A stretch of DNA of 9,602 nucleotides from Candidatus Thiodiazotropha taylori (GCA_019100305.1 JAHRHW010000150.1:1-9602), one strand, 5' to 3'. Positions 1 through 7,482 are shown, counted from the first letter of the stretch. The notes: generated by a model from the sequence alone, not told the origin. Numbers and translations are program-made.

Positions 1-2
1 GT

Positions 3-217
3 CTGTTTTTGTGTCCAGCAAGGCAGAATGAGCGTCGTGTGGTCATTCTACATGAGCCAATAATAACGCCGCTGGGCGCAAAAACAGTCCCAGCCCCCTC
101 ATTGAGATCAATAGGGGGGATTGCGCCTGAAAAAGCGCCACGAACCGTTGCTCGTCGCTTATTTGGAACAACCAAACTACACTCCTCGCGCTTTGATTGG
201 CGCTATTACAGGCGCAA
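3..217. other. Multi-hairpin structured element
   Basis: This stretch next to the sensor kinase has no convincing gene but a dense series of inverted repeats. CTGTTTTTG (3-11) pairs perfectly with CAAAAACAG (79-87). That pair encloses AGAATGA/TCATTCT (25-31/43-49) and a small CGCC/GGCG hairpin (67-78). Next comes a strong hairpin, CCCCCT-c-ATTG with CAAT-AGGGGG, around a 4-base loop (94-118). Then 121-140 and 198-217 pair over 18 of 20 positions, enclosing TTTGG/CCAAA (162-176). The order resembles a folded RNA or a non-autonomous mobile element more than a simple terminator. The strand of any transcript is unknown. It may begin left of the window. I do not recognise a named family. Confidence 0.6.
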
Positions 218-249
218 CAGGGCGCATTGGATTCGTGTTAACAGGCCCT
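204..249 (+). repeat. Dispersed repeat end, copy A
   Basis: The 3' segment of the structured element, centred on ATTGGATTCGT (226-236) and followed by ACAGGCCC (241-248). It matches 8880-8913 at 28 of 34 positions over 215-248, with weaker similarity to about 204. It also resembles the inverted copy at 8751-8775. AGGGC (219-223) and GCCCT (245-249) could close a further stem. The repeat covers the first bases of the sensor-kinase stop codon (248-250 on the minus strand), so the element sits exactly at the end of that gene. Confidence 0.65.
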
Positions 250-3196
250 AAACCACTTTGTCATGAAAAATCCTGGGCAGGTCCATGATCACCCGGGTAC
301 CCTCTCCCTGTTCTGAATCGATGGTGATTGCCCCTTTATGATCTGAGACGATTTTATAGGCGATTGCCAATCCGAGACCGGTTCCTTCTCCTGGTGCCTT
401 GGTGGTGAAAAAGGGCTCGAACAGATAACCCAGGTTCTCCTCTGATATGCCTTCACCCTGATCGACAACCTGCAGTCTGATCAGGTCTCCGATCTCGTTG
501 GCTTTGATCTCCACCGACGATCCCGGGGTGGAGGCGTGACAGGCATTGGTCAGCAGGTTGACCAACACCTGGGAAATTGCCTGCCGGTCCCCCTCGATCG
601 ACCACTCTGAGTCGCAGCTGTTGATAAAACGGATCTGGCGGCCATCATGGGTGAGTTTGACCAGCCTGATCGCCTCTTCGACAACATCGTGCACAATGAA
701 GTTTTGAGTGTCCGCACCAAGCCCACCGCTGCGGCTGAAGTTCATCAGGGTTTTAACGATGTCGGTGATTCGCTGGGTTTGGTTGAGAATCTCGTTGATA
801 CTCTCCTTGATCAACTCGGGATCATCTTCATGGCGCAGGTTTTGTGCCAATGAAGCGATGCCGGTTACCGGATTGCCGATCTCATGTGCCACACCGGCAG
901 CCAGACGGCCTATGGAGGCGAGTCGTTCACTGTGTGCCAGCTCCGCTTCCAGGGTCTCCAGGTCGGTCAGATCCTCCATCAGCATGACCTGGCTGGTGCG
1001 AGCATCTTCGACTGGATGGTCCATTGGCAGCGGCGCCGGGATGGCAGCCTTATGCAGATTGAACCAGCGGCTCTTGTTGCCATGGGTCACTTCCAGATGG
1101 TGAATGTGTTCATCCGCTGCTGAAGCAAAACCACCCAGCAGATGACCCCAGGGTTCAGGCAGACGGTGCAGTGAGACACCGATTGCATCGCGGGCATTCA
1201 CGCCAGTCATTACTTCCATTGCCAGATTCCAGATGGTGACCGTACGCAGCCTGTCGATGGTGCAGACCCCAAGGGGTAGATCGAGCAGGATCTGCCTGTG
1301 GTAGCGGCGCAGATTATCCAGATCCGCACTCAGACCACGAAGCCGGGTGCGGGAGTGCTCCAGTTGATCCTCGATGAAGCGCATCGAATCCGCCAGTGCG
1401 GTTTGGGTATGGATATCGAGTTGCAAGCGGCGGTTGATGATCATGTGGGCCAGCTGAGGGCCGAGCAGTCCGGAGAGGTTTCGTTCGATTCGCTCGCGCA
1501 AGCGCCGCAATTGGGATGGGCGGGTCTCCGAGCGGGTTAGACTGAGATCGCGCAGGGCCTGCTCCACCTCCCGTTGGGCCGCTTCATGTCCCAGCATCTG
1601 GGAGAGCTGTTTGGTGAATTGGGCAGTTGAGCCGGCGCTAACCATACCACCCATGGGCACAAGGGATTCACTGCAGCAGGCGTTGGCGGCCTCTTTCTCC
1701 CCGAGTGTCTGATTACTCAGCAGAGAGCCGAAGACGAACAGCAGGGTATTCAGGGCCAGCGACCAGAAGGTGGCAAACTCCCATTGATCCATCCCCGATG
1801 CGAGTCTCAACCCGGGGATATCGAATTCGGTACGTACAAAGCCGGAATTTTCCAGCAGGGGGAGAAGCAGGGTGGCGGACCAGACCGCAATTCCGGCCAG
1901 CAAACCGAGGATGAAACCCATCCGGGTGGCGCGGCGCCAGTAGAGTAGACCCACCACACCGGGCAGGAACTGGGCGACAGCAACAAAGGAGATCAGGCCG
2001 AGTTGCACCAGGCCCTGATGTTTCTCCAGCAGGATATAAAAACCGTAACCGGCCATGATGATCAGTGCGATCAACAAGCGCCGGCCAAGTAGCAGCCAGC
2101 GGTACAGGTTGACCGCCGGGTCGGGAAAATTGGTCGGCAACAGAATGTGATTCAGGGTCATCGATGAGAGGGCCAGGGTGGTGATAATCATCATCGCACT
2201 GGCTGATGAGACCCCGCCGATGAAGGCCAGCACCGGTAACCAGCTGGGCCCCTGTTCCAGGGTGATGCCAAGGGCGAAAAAGTCCGGATGAATCGGCAGC
2301 TCAATCGCTCTTCCGGCCCAGAGAATAATCGGAATCGGCAGGTTGATCAGCAGCAGAAACAGCGGGAATGCCCAGCTGGCTGTGCGCAGTGCCTTGGGTT
2401 CAAGGTTTTCGGTGAACAGCATATGAAATTGACGAGGCAATAGAAACGCAGCCGCGAACGCCAGCAATATGAGGGTGGCCCAGGGACCTTCTCGTACCGG
2501 TGCATAGAGTTTCTCCAGAGCCTCCGGGTGTTCGGCTAGCCACTGTTCCAATCCAGCAAAACCACCGAATACGCCAAACAGGGCGGTTGCTCCAATCACC
2601 AGCATGGCAACCAGTTTGACCATCGATTCAAAGGCAATGGCCAGCACCAGTCCCCGATGTTTCTCGCGGCTGGTGCTGTGTCTTGCACCGAACAGGATGG
2701 CGAACAGCACCAGCGTGCTGCAGAAGATCAGAGCGAGAATTCGTGGTGCGACGGTCTGGCTGGCAACCTGAAGTGAATCGGTGACCGCGCGGATCTGCAG
2801 CGCAATGTAGGGCAGGGTGCCCAACAACATAAACAGGGTGACCAGTATACCGGCGAGCTGGGAGCGATAACGAAAAGCGAACAGGTCCGCCAGTGAGGTC
2901 AGCTGGTACTCTCGGGTCAGACGAAGAATCGGCTGAAACAGTATTGGGGTGAAGGCGAATGCCAGGGTCACACCGAGATAGATGGTTAAAAACAGATAGC
3001 CCTGAGTCTCTGCGAAACTGACGCTGCCATAGTAGGTCCAGGATGTCGCATAGACACCGAGTGACAGTACATAGATGCTGGGGTGTCTGATAAACCTTTC
3101 AGGAATTCTGCCACTGTCTGCGGCAAAAGCGATGAGAAACAGTATTGCCAGATAGACAACGCTGATGCCGAAGAGTAACCAGAGTTCATGGTTCAT
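248..3196 (-). CDS. cbrA: CbrA-type sensor histidine kinase with SLC5 transporter domain
   Basis: Membrane sensor kinase of 982 residues, close to the length of Pseudomonas CbrA. Residues 1 to about 495 are a many-helix sodium:solute symporter (SLC5/PutP) domain. About 505-595 is a basic, helical segment where a STAC domain is expected. A short coiled stretch leads to a PAS domain (about 632-745). The kinase core has its phospho-accepting His771 in GVAHEIGNP, an N-box with Asn880 and Asn884, DQGEG from Asp912, and GTGLG at 938. There is no receiver domain, which separates it from CrbS/MxtR-type kinases. In Pseudomonas, CbrA acts with the NtrC-family regulator CbrB in carbon/nitrogen balance and amino-acid use. 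The start overlaps the preceding small gene by 11 bp and has only a weak Shine-Dalgarno, so translational coupling is likely. No regulator gene follows within the window. Ligand and partner cannot be read from the sequence. Confidence 0.88.
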   Translation of the reverse strand: MNHELWLLFGISVVYLAILFLIAFAADSGRIPERFIRHPSIYVLSLGVYATSWTYYGSVSFAETQGYLFLTIYLGVTLAFAFTPILFQPILRLTREYQLTSLADLFAFRYRSQLAGILVTLFMLLGTLPYIALQIRAVTDSLQVASQTVAPRILALIFCSTLVLFAILFGARHSTSREKHRGLVLAIAFESMVKLVAMLVIGATALFGVFGGFAGLEQWLAEHPEALEKLYAPVREGPWATLILLAFAAAFLLPRQFHMLFTENLEPKALRTASWAFPLFLLLINLPIPIILWAGRAIELPIHPDFFALGITLEQGPSWLPVLAFIGGVSSASAMMIITTLALSSMTLNHILLPTNFPDPAVNLYRWLLLGRRLLIALIIMAGYGFYILLEKHQGLVQLGLISFVAVAQFLPGVVGLLYWRRATRMGFILGLLAGIAVWSATLLLPLLENSGFVRTEFDIPGLRLASGMDQWEFATFWSLALNTLLFVFGSLLSNQTLGEKEAANACCSESLVPMGGMVSAGSTAQFTKQLSQMLGHEAAQREVEQALRDLSLTRSETRPSQLRRLRERIERNLSGLLGPQLAHMIINRRLQLDIHTQTALADSMRFIEDQLEHSRTRLRGLSADLDNLRRYHRQILLDLPLGVCTIDRLRTVTIWNLAMEVMTGVNARDAIGVSLHRLPEPWGHLLGGFASAADEHIHHLEVTHGNKSRWFNLHKAAIPAPLPMDHPVEDARTSQVMLMEDLTDLETLEAELAHSERLASIGRLAAGVAHEIGNPVTGIASLAQNLRHEDDPELIKESINEILNQTQRITDIVKTLMNFSRSGGLGADTQNFIVHDVVEEAIRLVKLTHDGRQIRFINSCDSEWSIEGDRQAISQVLVNLLTNACHASTPGSSVEIKANEIGDLIRLQVVDQGEGISEENLGYLFEPFFTTKAPGEGTGLGLAIAYKIVSDHKGAITIDSEQGEGTRVIMDLPRIFHDKVV

Positions 3197-3377
3197 GGCG
3201 TCGACGGTTTACCCAGGCAATAAAGAAGATGACAGCCAACCAGAGCAGGTAGGGCAGGTACCAGTGACTCCCAGGAGAGGTCCACCACATCATCACTGGA
3301 GTGGAGAAGAGCAATATGATCAGCAGAACAAGCGCCAGGGTGCTGTCAATCTGTCGGTCCGGGGGCGTATCAGGCAT
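3186..3377 (-). CDS. cbrX: Small two-helix membrane protein, CbrX-like
   Basis: A 63-residue protein with a polar N-terminus, two hydrophobic segments (about residues 13-31 and 38-56) and a basic tail ending RRRHEP. Its last 11 bp overlap the kinase start in another frame (CATGAACCATGA contains the kinase ATG and this gene's TGA). This reproduces the arrangement in Pseudomonas, where a small gene named cbrX precedes and overlaps cbrA. A role in coupling translation, or as a small partner of the SLC5 domain, is inference. The position and membrane topology support a real gene; the symbol rests on synteny more than on recognised sequence. The ATG at 3377 has only a poor ribosome-binding site. 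Confidence 0.75.
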   Translation of the reverse strand: MPDTPPDRQIDSTLALVLLIILLFSTPVMMWWTSPGSHWYLPYLLWLAVIFFIAWVNRRRHEP

Positions 3378-3392
3378 TAAGGAAGCCTAGCA

Positions 3393-3413
3393 GTTGTTAC
3401 TTAAGGTAACAAC
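3393..3413. promoter_or_regulatory. 21-bp palindrome upstream of cbrX-cbrA
   Basis: GTTGTTAC-TTAAG-GTAACAAC is a perfect 8-bp inverted repeat around a 5-base centre. It lies 15 bases before the cbrX-like start. The AT-rich symmetric form and position suggest an operator for a dimeric regulator. In RNA it would form a hairpin close to the start codon. No poly-U run follows on the minus strand, so a terminator is unlikely. Confidence 0.5.
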
Positions 3414-3463
3414 ACTCATCTGCACGGGAGAGACTCGTTTAAGGGTATTCTGACAGAGATAGA

Positions 3464-3487
3464 GGGACGCCCCATTCAAGGCGTCCC
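3464..3487 (-). terminator. Hairpin terminator candidate after cheV
   Basis: Read on the minus strand, GGGACGCC and GGCGTCCC form a perfect 8-bp GC-rich stem with an 8-base loop, starting 10 bases after the cheV stop. The following sequence is only moderately T-rich (TCTATCTCTG), so termination may be partial or Rho-assisted. It separates cheV from the cbrX-cbrA pair. Confidence 0.55.
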
Positions 3488-3497
3488 CCGGTTCGGA

Positions 3498-4460
3498 CTA
3501 TTTTTGTCCGTTGATATTGGTGACCATTTCGTGGAGTTTTGCGGAAAGCTCCGTGGGTTCAAATTTAGGCACATAGGCATCTGCGCCAACCCCTTTGCCC
3601 AAGGCCATGTTGGCATCAGCGGAGAGTGACGAGTGCATGATGATCGGTATGTCGCTGAACCGGGGATCCTCTTTGATCTTCTTGGTCAGGACATAACCGT
3701 CCATCTCCGGCATTTCAACATCGGTGAGGATGATCTGCACAAAGTCGCTCGGTCTGTGATCCGTGGCACTGGCTCGTTCGGCAATCTCTTTGAGCTTGTT
3801 CCAGGCTTCCGCACCATTTGAGGTACTGATGTATTTCATCCCCATATGATCGAGGGTACGGATGATCTGATCCCGGGCCACGGCTGAATCATCAGCAAAC
3901 AGCAGGGTGACATCGCTGTCCTCGACCTGTTCGATTCCATCGAAGATATCCGAACCCTGTCCAAATCCTGAAGTCTGGCTGAGTACCATCTCCACGTCCA
4001 TGATCATCACCAGGCGACTATCTTTCAGTTCTGTCACTGCGGTAACCAGGCCGCCATGCTGCTGGGCCATCATCGGTGGGGGAACTTTCACATCCTCCCA
4101 GGCGAGACGTTCGATGGTATCCACCGCATGCACCAGAAAGCCCTGAACATTTTTGTTGTATTCGGTGACGATGAGAATACCCGGCTTCTCTTCGGTCTGT
4201 ATTCCGCAGAAGTCAGGCAGGTTGATGACCGGAATCATATTACCGCGCAAACTGACCATGCCTTCCACTGATGCCGGCATGTCCGGCGCGTGAGTGATCT
4301 CCGGTACGAGCATCACTTCGCGTACCTTGAAAACATTGACACCGTAGGTCTCTTCACGACCTGTTCTGACATCCTTTCCAAGGCTGAAAAGGAGAACCTC
4401 TAAACGATTGGTACCGGCAAGGCGTGTGCGGTCGTCTACAGATTTAATAAAATTGGACAT
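3498..4460 (-). CDS. cheV: Chemotaxis coupling protein CheV (CheW-REC)
   Basis: A 320-residue cytoplasmic chemotaxis protein. Residues about 17-165 form a CheW-like domain that docks on chemoreceptors and CheA. Typical segments are the REVM region near 47-50 and the GMVSLRGNMIPVINL segment at 67-81. Residues about 184-318 form a receiver domain with an acidic pocket at Asp190-Asp191, phospho-accepting Asp247 in LTDVEMPEMDG, a Ser277/Ser278 switch position and Lys299 in VPKFEP, so phosphorylation by CheA should be possible. Length and order match CheV. It stands alone with no other che gene in the window, followed by a hairpin and preceded by a long divergent intergenic region. In other bacteria CheV tunes receptor-array sensitivity. 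The ribosome-binding site before the ATG is weak. Confidence 0.93.
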   Translation of the reverse strand: MSNFIKSVDDRTRLAGTNRLEVLLFSLGKDVRTGREETYGVNVFKVREVMLVPEITHAPDMPASVEGMVSLRGNMIPVINLPDFCGIQTEEKPGILIVTEYNKNVQGFLVHAVDTIERLAWEDVKVPPPMMAQQHGGLVTAVTELKDSRLVMIMDVEMVLSQTSGFGQGSDIFDGIEQVEDSDVTLLFADDSAVARDQIIRTLDHMGMKYISTSNGAEAWNKLKEIAERASATDHRPSDFVQIILTDVEMPEMDGYVLTKKIKEDPRFSDIPIIMHSSLSADANMALGKGVGADAYVPKFEPTELSAKLHEMVTNINGQK

Positions 4461-4602
4461 TTTTAGTTACTCAGAATTTTGTCGCATTTCAGGTTTGTGG
4501 GTAATTTGAGCACGGCATAACGACTCTTCCCGACTGATGTTTGTAGCGTTCGATTTGGCCAAAGCTTTAGTCGCAGCCCCTTCCTCCGGCCGTTCCTGGT
4601 GA

Positions 4603-4658
4603 GCTGACAGTTGTCTCAGCATGAGAGAATCTCAATTTCCAACCTGACAGCTTGGAAA
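4603..4658. promoter_or_regulatory. Three adjacent hairpins
   Basis: GCTGA/TCAGC (4603-4620), TGAGA-gaa-TCTCA (4622-4634) and TTTCCAA/TTGGAAA with a 9-base loop (4636-4658) follow one another with one base between them. CTGACAG occurs at 4604-4610 and again in the third loop (4644-4650). This could be a leader structure, a small RNA or an operator array; the strand is undecided. Confidence 0.4.
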
Positions 4659-4814
4659 ATTCTTATGATTTCGGTTAATAACTGAAGATAAATAACTGGA
4701 AAAAGGCTATATTTCACCCAAGATCAGCGAATGCAGCTGTTTTGCGGGTTTGAGGTCAAGATACATTGATGATTCCTGGGCCTGGCCCGATTGCAAACCG
4801 GCAATCAGCTATTT

Positions 4815-4821
4815 AGAGGAG
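4815..4821 (+). promoter_or_regulatory. Ribosome-binding site that sets the start at 4829
   Basis: AGAGGAG is the only good Shine-Dalgarno here. It ends one base before the ATG at 4823, which is too close, but 7 bases before the in-frame GTG at 4829. This favours the GTG start. Confidence 0.6.
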
Positions 4822-4828
4822 AATGCGT

Positions 4829-5212
4829 GTGAATCCGGAAAAGGTACTGTTTGGTTTTTTTATTGTACTTGCCCTGACCCTCAATTTCGGTTTTTTTGTT
4901 GGTGAACTGGATAATCCGGACCATCACCATGTCTATGAGCTGTTTGCCGTGGTTGTGGTCAACCTGGTTGCCACCGTTCTCAAATTCGGCGACCGCACCC
5001 AGATGGGGGCTGTGCTGCTGGCCACCAGTCTGGTTGCGCTGTTACAGCTTTTCGCCGCAGCTTTGGTGTGGACTGTCGCCGTGCATGTCACTGAAACCGG
5101 ATTGACAACCGTAACCATGGCCAGCATCGTTTCCCTCTCTGGTGGCGCCATGCTGGCTAACGTGGTTTCAGTGGTTCTGTTGATCATTGAAACGGTGATG
5201 TTACGTCGCTGA
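4829..5212 (+). CDS. DUF6394-like four-helix membrane protein
   Basis: Inner-membrane protein of 127 residues from the GTG start, or 129 from an ATG at 4823. Hydrophobic segments lie at about residues 6-25, 35-51, 60-85 and 98-124, giving about four helices. The first loop carries DNPDHHHVYELF (28-39), with three consecutive histidines that might bind metal. LKFGDRTQ (51-58) follows the second helix. The sequence resembles what I recall of family DUF6394, whose function is unknown. It starts an operon: the channel gene begins 12 bases after its stop. An accessory subunit or membrane partner of that channel is the natural guess, but it is inference from position. Confidence 0.75.
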   Translation: MNPEKVLFGFFIVLALTLNFGFFVGELDNPDHHHVYELFAVVVVNLVATVLKFGDRTQMGAVLLATSLVALLQLFAAALVWTVAVHVTETGLTTVTMASIVSLSGGAMLANVVSVVLLIIETVMLRR

Positions 5213-5224
5213 CGCCGGCAAACG

Positions 5225-6928
5225 ATGAACAACATCATCTTTCTGATCTTTCGGCGCATGCGGGCGCCACTGCTGACCTTGGTACTGGCTTATTCAGTGG
5301 CGATGCTAGGCCTGGTACTGATTCCCGGCCGGGATGGTGATGGCAATGTCTACTACATGGATTTTCTGCACGCCTTCTATTTTGTCAGTTATATGTCCAG
5401 TACCATCGGATTTGGCGAATTGCCCTATCCATTCACTGCAGCTCAGCGCTTGTGGGTCAGTCTGTCGATCTTTTTCACGGTAGTTGTCTGGCTCTATTCC
5501 ATCGGTACTGTGTTGGCTCTTCTCAAGGATGAAACCTTCCAGAAGGCATTAACTGAACGAAGATTTGCAAGAAAAATCAGTAAATTGAGGGAGTCTTTTT
5601 ATCTGGTCGCTGGTTATGGGCAAACCGGGGAGGCGCTGGTTAAGGCGTTAACCGATCGCAGTCAACATGCGGTGGTCATCGATATACTGCAGGAAAGAGT
5701 GAATCTGCTGAAGCTGGAAAACCTGCGTGAGTATGTACCCGGATTGTGTGCGGATGCACGTCTGCCAGAGCATCTGCTGGAGGCTGGTCTGAAACATCCA
5801 CTGTGTGAAGGTGTGGTGGCGCTGACCAACTCCAATGAGACCAATCTGAAGATTGCGATTACCGCCAAACTGCTGCACTCCGATATTGAGGTGATCTGCC
5901 GGGCCGACTCCCACGATATCGAAAAGAATATGGCCTCTTTCGGTACCGACTATATTATCGATCCCTTCGATGCGTTCGCCCTCTATCTGGCAACGGCAAT
6001 TCAAGCGCCCTGTCTCAGCCTGATGCAGGACTGGCTCTCATTGGGATTCAATGATCTGCTCAGTGATCCGATTCATCCACCCAAAAAAGGCTTGTGGGTG
6101 GTTTGCGGTTATGGTCGTTTTGGTAAAGCGGTATACGATAAACTGGTCAAAGAGGATCTTGAGGTGGTGGTGATCGAGGCTGAACCCAGTCAGACCGGCA
6201 CTCCGCAGACGCAACTGGTGGTCGGCAGGGGAACGGAGGCCGATACCTTAATGGAAGCAAGTATCGAGAGAGCCGTAGGGCTGGTGGCTGGCACCGACAA
6301 TGATGCCAACAATCTGTCGATCATCATGACAGCCCGGGAGTTGAATCCGGACCTGTTTGTGATCCTGCGGCAGAATCGTAAATATAATGATCCGGTGATT
6401 CAGGCGGTGGGAGCCGATATGGTGATGCTGCCGAGTGATATCATCGCCAACAGAATCCGGGTGTTGCTGGGAGTCCCGATGCAGCATCAGTTCGTCAGGC
6501 TGGCGATGCACCAGGATGACGAGTGGGCTTGTCAGCTGATCAGTCGTATCTCAGCACTGGTTACCGAGCATGCCCCGGATGTCTGGGAAGTCGCTTTCAC
6601 TGAACAGGATACCCATGCGGTTTGTCAGTATGTCCGGGAGGGACGCAACCTGACTCTGGGAGAGTTGAGTACCGACCCCCGGGACCGCACCAGTCCATTA
6701 CCCTGTATTCCTCTGATGTTATTGAGGCACAATGATTTCAGTTTGCTGCCGGGGGCGGACCTGGTGGTACAAAAAGATGACCGTTTACTCTTCTGCGGCA
6801 GGGTGTCGGCTAAACACAGGATGGAATGGACCCTGCAAAATGAAAACGCCTTGAACTATATTCTAACGGGTGAGACCAGACCACAGGGCTGGATCTGGCG
6901 CAGACTGCAAAAAAGAGAGGTGACATGA
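5225..6928 (+). CDS. Potassium-channel-like protein with two RCK/TrkA-N domains
   Basis: A 567-residue inner-membrane channel-type protein. The first helix is about residues 14-33. A pore helix leads into a selectivity-filter-like TIGFGE at 60-65, then a second helix at about 75-100. The cytoplasmic part has two Rossmann-type RCK/TrkA-N domains. The first has GYGQTG at 130-135 with acidic Asp153 after the second strand. The second has GYGRFG at 295-300 with Glu318. Both keep the Gly pattern of nucleotide binding. A C-terminal RCK_C/TrkA-C-like region (about 480-545) follows. Ligand-gated K+ conductance is the likely role. The filter reads GFG-Glu rather than the usual GYG-Asp, which may alter selectivity. 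It is not the peripheral TrkA subunit, because it has its own pore. No good ribosome-binding site precedes the ATG, suggesting coupling to the upstream gene. The downstream gene overlaps its stop by 4 bases. Confidence 0.88.
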   Translation: MNNIIFLIFRRMRAPLLTLVLAYSVAMLGLVLIPGRDGDGNVYYMDFLHAFYFVSYMSSTIGFGELPYPFTAAQRLWVSLSIFFTVVVWLYSIGTVLALLKDETFQKALTERRFARKISKLRESFYLVAGYGQTGEALVKALTDRSQHAVVIDILQERVNLLKLENLREYVPGLCADARLPEHLLEAGLKHPLCEGVVALTNSNETNLKIAITAKLLHSDIEVICRADSHDIEKNMASFGTDYIIDPFDAFALYLATAIQAPCLSLMQDWLSLGFNDLLSDPIHPPKKGLWVVCGYGRFGKAVYDKLVKEDLEVVVIEAEPSQTGTPQTQLVVGRGTEADTLMEASIERAVGLVAGTDNDANNLSIIMTARELNPDLFVILRQNRKYNDPVIQAVGADMVMLPSDIIANRIRVLLGVPMQHQFVRLAMHQDDEWACQLISRISALVTEHAPDVWEVAFTEQDTHAVCQYVREGRNLTLGELSTDPRDRTSPLPCIPLMLLRHNDFSLLPGADLVVQKDDRLLFCGRVSAKHRMEWTLQNENALNYILTGETRPQGWIWRRLQKREVT

Positions 6929-7482
6929 GTCAACTACTAGAAAAACTGCATCGAGACCACATCAATCTTGCCCGTCTACTCGACCTGCTCTCTGCAGAAC
7001 TGGATGCACTGGCTGCTGGTCACGAATCGAACTTCGATCTGAAGATAGAGATGTTGGATTACATCGAGCACTATGCCGAACAGTCTCATCATCCTACCGA
7101 GGATCAGATCAACGCGGTTGCCTTCAAGAAAAAATCGATGCAACCCCATGCGGCTCTCTATGAACGGATCTGTCGCGAGCATGTCAGCCTGTTGGGGCTG
7201 GCCAATCGTTTCCGAACCACCCTGGAGGGGGCGATGCAGGGTGAAGTGTTGCTTCGTGATGAAGTGGAGACGCAGGGGCGGGAGTTTGTCGCCTTGCAAC
7301 GCCAGCATATCGACCTGGAAGAGGAGGAGGTATTCCCTCTGGTGGATCAGGCCTTGAATGAGAAGGATTGGCAAAAACTCGAAGCAGAGATTACTCATGG
7401 CGAAGATCCGGTATTCCATCGTCAGGATTACAATCGCTTCCGCAGTCTGATCGACTATCTGAAAGCCCATGAGACAGAGTAG
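6925..7482 (+). CDS. Hemerythrin-domain protein
   Basis: A soluble, mainly helical 185-residue protein with the non-haem di-iron hemerythrin (HHE) pattern. Likely ligands are His12 in HRDH, His55 and Glu59 in HHPTED, His86 in REHVS, and His128 and Glu133 in HIDLEEEE. All expected positions are filled, so di-iron binding is likely. Members of the family bind O2, sense O2 or NO, or handle iron. The ATG lies inside the ATGA overlap with the channel gene and has GAGAGG 4 bases upstream, so the two proteins should be made together. A role in tuning the channel or protecting it from oxidative or nitrosative stress is inferred from this coupling. No DNA-binding or catalytic domain is fused to it. 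Confidence 0.88.
   Translation: MSQLLEKLHRDHINLARLLDLLSAELDALAAGHESNFDLKIEMLDYIEHYAEQSHHPTEDQINAVAFKKKSMQPHAALYERICREHVSLLGLANRFRTTLEGAMQGEVLLRDEVETQGREFVALQRQHIDLEEEEVFPLVDQALNEKDWQKLEAEITHGEDPVFHRQDYNRFRSLIDYLKAHETE

Larger units (their letters stand above)
4461..4822. other. Divergent intergenic region
   Basis: About 360 bases between cheV (minus) and the channel operon (plus). I see no gene. It must carry the promoters of both units, but no sigma-70 or sigma-28 site is convincing. It holds a hairpin cluster at 4603-4658 and an 8-bp direct repeat, AATAACTG, at 4677-4684 and 4691-4698 (14-base spacing), which could be a tandem protein-binding site. Confidence 0.5.

Noticed and set aside
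198..250. Integron attC site
   Set aside because: No matching pair of core sites at the ends, no integrase and no cassette array.
9..251. 80-codon open frame over the left structured element
   Set aside because: It is Arg-rich, has no ribosome-binding site, coincides with the inverted repeats and ends in the dispersed repeat; it looks like a translated repeat.
4519..4571. Possible sigma-28 promoter for cheV (TAAAGCTT on the minus strand)
   Set aside because: At the correct spacing the -10 matches only about 4 of 8 consensus bases.
4664..4669. TATGAT as a -10 box for the channel operon
   Set aside because: No -35-like hexamer at 16-18 bases; CTGACA at 4644 is too close.
4933..5259. 108-codon antisense open frame over the DUF6394-like gene
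   Set aside because: The composition is typical of a reverse-strand shadow, and the sense protein has clear membrane helices and operon context.
6976..7470. 164-codon open frame antisense to the hemerythrin gene
   Set aside because: It mirrors a clearly real gene, with no recognisable domain and no start signals.
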